In this document: in pieces, positions 63,011 to 64,000 of the stretch
How positions within the stretch are numbered: position 1 is the stretch's first letter
Layout: each line of letters opens with the position of its first letter
Assembly: GCA_051294375.1 (NCBI GenBank)
Contig: CM119265.1
Location: 21,390,278-21,454,277, forward strand
Origin: Paraspadella gotoi
Lineage: Eukaryota > Chaetognatha
DNA length: 64,000 bases
Direction of reading: 5' to 3'
Position numbers and translations under genes: made by a program
The notes under the pieces: model-generated
Told to the model about the DNA's origin: nothing
What the model saw: only the letters and a program-made list of their open reading frames with translations
The model's database searches: none

Positions 63011-63016
63011 TTTATT
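63011..63016 (-). promoter_or_regulatory. Possible poly(A) signal of the SH3 gene
   Basis: AATAAA on the minus strand, about 196 bases after the stop codon. Confidence 0.35.
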
Positions 63017-63211
63017 TAAAACCCATCGCTTTAAAGCAGTCGTCTTAGCATAATGTAAATATAACTGGTTGTTAGCGAAAAAATTAAAAGACTGCGAAAG
63101 CGAAAGTCAAAATCCTCTTACTTTAGTTTGAAATCAAATATAGCATCTCGCAGATAAAATATTTTGTCGACTTCTCTCTTTACCCATGACTATATTCATC
63201 GCCGCTCTTTT

Positions 63212-63794
63212 TCACAGCAGCTGTTCGCCAATGTCCATGACGGCTTCGGTGGGCACCAAACCGTGCTTGCTGTTCCGACAGCAGACTATCCAATTGCCGT
63301 CCTGAGGCCGGAGTTGCACCAAAACATCCCCGGCCGAGAAGGACAGTTCGCGCTTGCGCAGTGCGGAGTAATCCTTCAACGCCACCACGCAGCGTCTGAA
63401 GGGTTTATAGAAGGGTAGATACTAGATAGTTCTGATGCAATTAAAGATAAATTAAAACCCCTCAACGGGTTTTTAAAATACAAGGAATATCCAAACATCA
63501 TTCTTCAATCATCAGATCTACTTCAAACCTGGAACCGGAAGTCACGTGCTCCGCGTAGCTGCAATCTTTGGTGGCGCTTTGGAATATGGAGACGTCCTCC
63601 CCAGGAGAGGGCAGATCGGACTGGGACGCCGCCGATTCGACGGGGGAGATGGAAGGGGGGAGGGGGGAAGAAGGGGACTGGGGAGTGGAAGGGGGAATGG
63701 GGGAGCAGGGGGACAAGGGAGGGGGGATGGGAGGTAAGGAGGAGGAGGAGGAGGATTTCGTAGTCACCGTCGGCTGGCTCTCGCTCTTCGTCAC
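63212..63794 (-). CDS. SH3-domain protein, C-terminal two exons (5' part outside the window)
   Basis: Two minus-strand exons (63794-63529 and 63395-63212) join in phase 2. The upstream exon encodes a Ser/Pro-rich linker with SLPPIPPPLSP-type stretches, which are themselves possible SH3 ligands, and an acidic segment. The last exon encodes an SH3 domain: VVALKDYSALRKRELSF (the ALYDY and ELSF blocks), GDVLVQLRPQDGNWIVC (with the conserved Trp), and HGLVPTEAV (the G-x-P-x-x-Y/V block), ending six residues later at TGA. Two usual aromatic positions are changed (KDY for YDY, and Ala for Tyr in the last motif), so peptide binding may differ. SH3 domains bind Pro-rich peptides in cytoplasmic signalling or cytoskeletal scaffolds. 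I cannot tell which family; a terminal SH3 occurs in several adaptor, RhoGEF and BAR proteins. The acceptor CTTCTTAG at 63795 shows coding exons further right, beyond at least a 200-bp intron. Confidence 0.85.
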
Positions 63795-64000
63795 CTAAGA
63801 AGAATTATTATACAATTATTTATAATATAAGAATAATATTAATAGATTGTAAAATTTTCACTGATTTAAACGACCATTAAAATGGTATTTTCAAGTTCCG
63901 ATTTGTTTAATTATGTTAACAAAAGTCAAAATGGCTAAAACCCACCACATTCCTTTTTTTAAAAAGGCTCTCTTTTTTTTTAAGTTCATGCATTTAAATG
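63795..64000 (-). other. Intron of the SH3 gene running off the right edge
   Basis: AT-rich non-coding sequence upstream (on the minus strand) of the exon acceptor. No further exon is visible before the window ends. Confidence 0.6.

Larger units (their letters stand above)
60781..63211. other. AT-rich intergenic region
   Basis: About 2.4 kb between the 3' ends of the LIM-homeobox gene and the SH3 gene. AT-rich, with imperfect TTAATATAATATAA repeats near 61035-61092. No coding content recognised. Confidence 0.6.

Overview
This is eukaryotic, almost certainly animal, nuclear DNA. Protein-coding genes are split by GT-AG introns. Their exons are GC-rich with CpG-rich codons, and they sit in AT-rich spacer full of microsatellites and decayed transposons. 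The gene content (DDAH, TDP2, tetraspanin, EDEM3, an apterous/Lhx2/9 LIM-homeobox gene, an SH3 protein) points to a bilaterian invertebrate. I cannot name the phylum. A short internal TTAGGG array fits the common animal telomere repeat but proves nothing. Three N gaps (1373-1382, 2756-2855, 5774-5938) show it is a draft scaffold.

Layout. 1-8.8 kb: mostly simple-sequence DNA with one small secreted Cys-rich candidate gene (2384-3138). 8.9-9.6 kb: a minus-strand single-exon coiled-coil ORF. 11.3-11.9 kb: a two-exon secreted Gly/Tyr-rich protein. 12-18.9 kb: no convincing gene; an (AAAT)n block and a 0.75-kb homopyrimidine array. 18.96-21.88 kb: a 7-exon DDAH gene whose catalytic cysteine position reads serine. 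22.48-24.45 kb: a convergent 9-exon TDP2 gene with all catalytic residues. 25.73-26.89 kb: an intronless tetraspanin. 27-32.6 kb: a transposon graveyard, with a hAT-like element flanked by a near-match 8-bp target duplication, tandem repeats and a decayed Penelope-like retroelement. 32.98-40.75 kb: a 17-exon EDEM3 gene. 40.8-50.7 kb: spacer. 50.73-60.78 kb: an 11-exon LIM-homeobox gene of the apterous/Lhx2/9 class. 63.2-63.8 kb: the last two exons of a minus-strand SH3 protein that continues beyond the window.

For DDAH, TDP2, EDEM3 and the LIM-homeobox gene I traced every exon junction by hand, and the reading frame stays open with matching phases throughout. The genes do not form one pathway; they look like ordinary neighbours. 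The most interesting items are (i) a complete hammerhead-ribozyme core inside an 80-bp perfect inverted repeat flanked by a 12-bp target duplication, in an intron of the LIM-homeobox gene; (ii) the apparent loss of the active-site cysteine in an otherwise full-length DDAH; and (iii) two copies of a tRNA-derived SINE in introns of DDAH and EDEM3.
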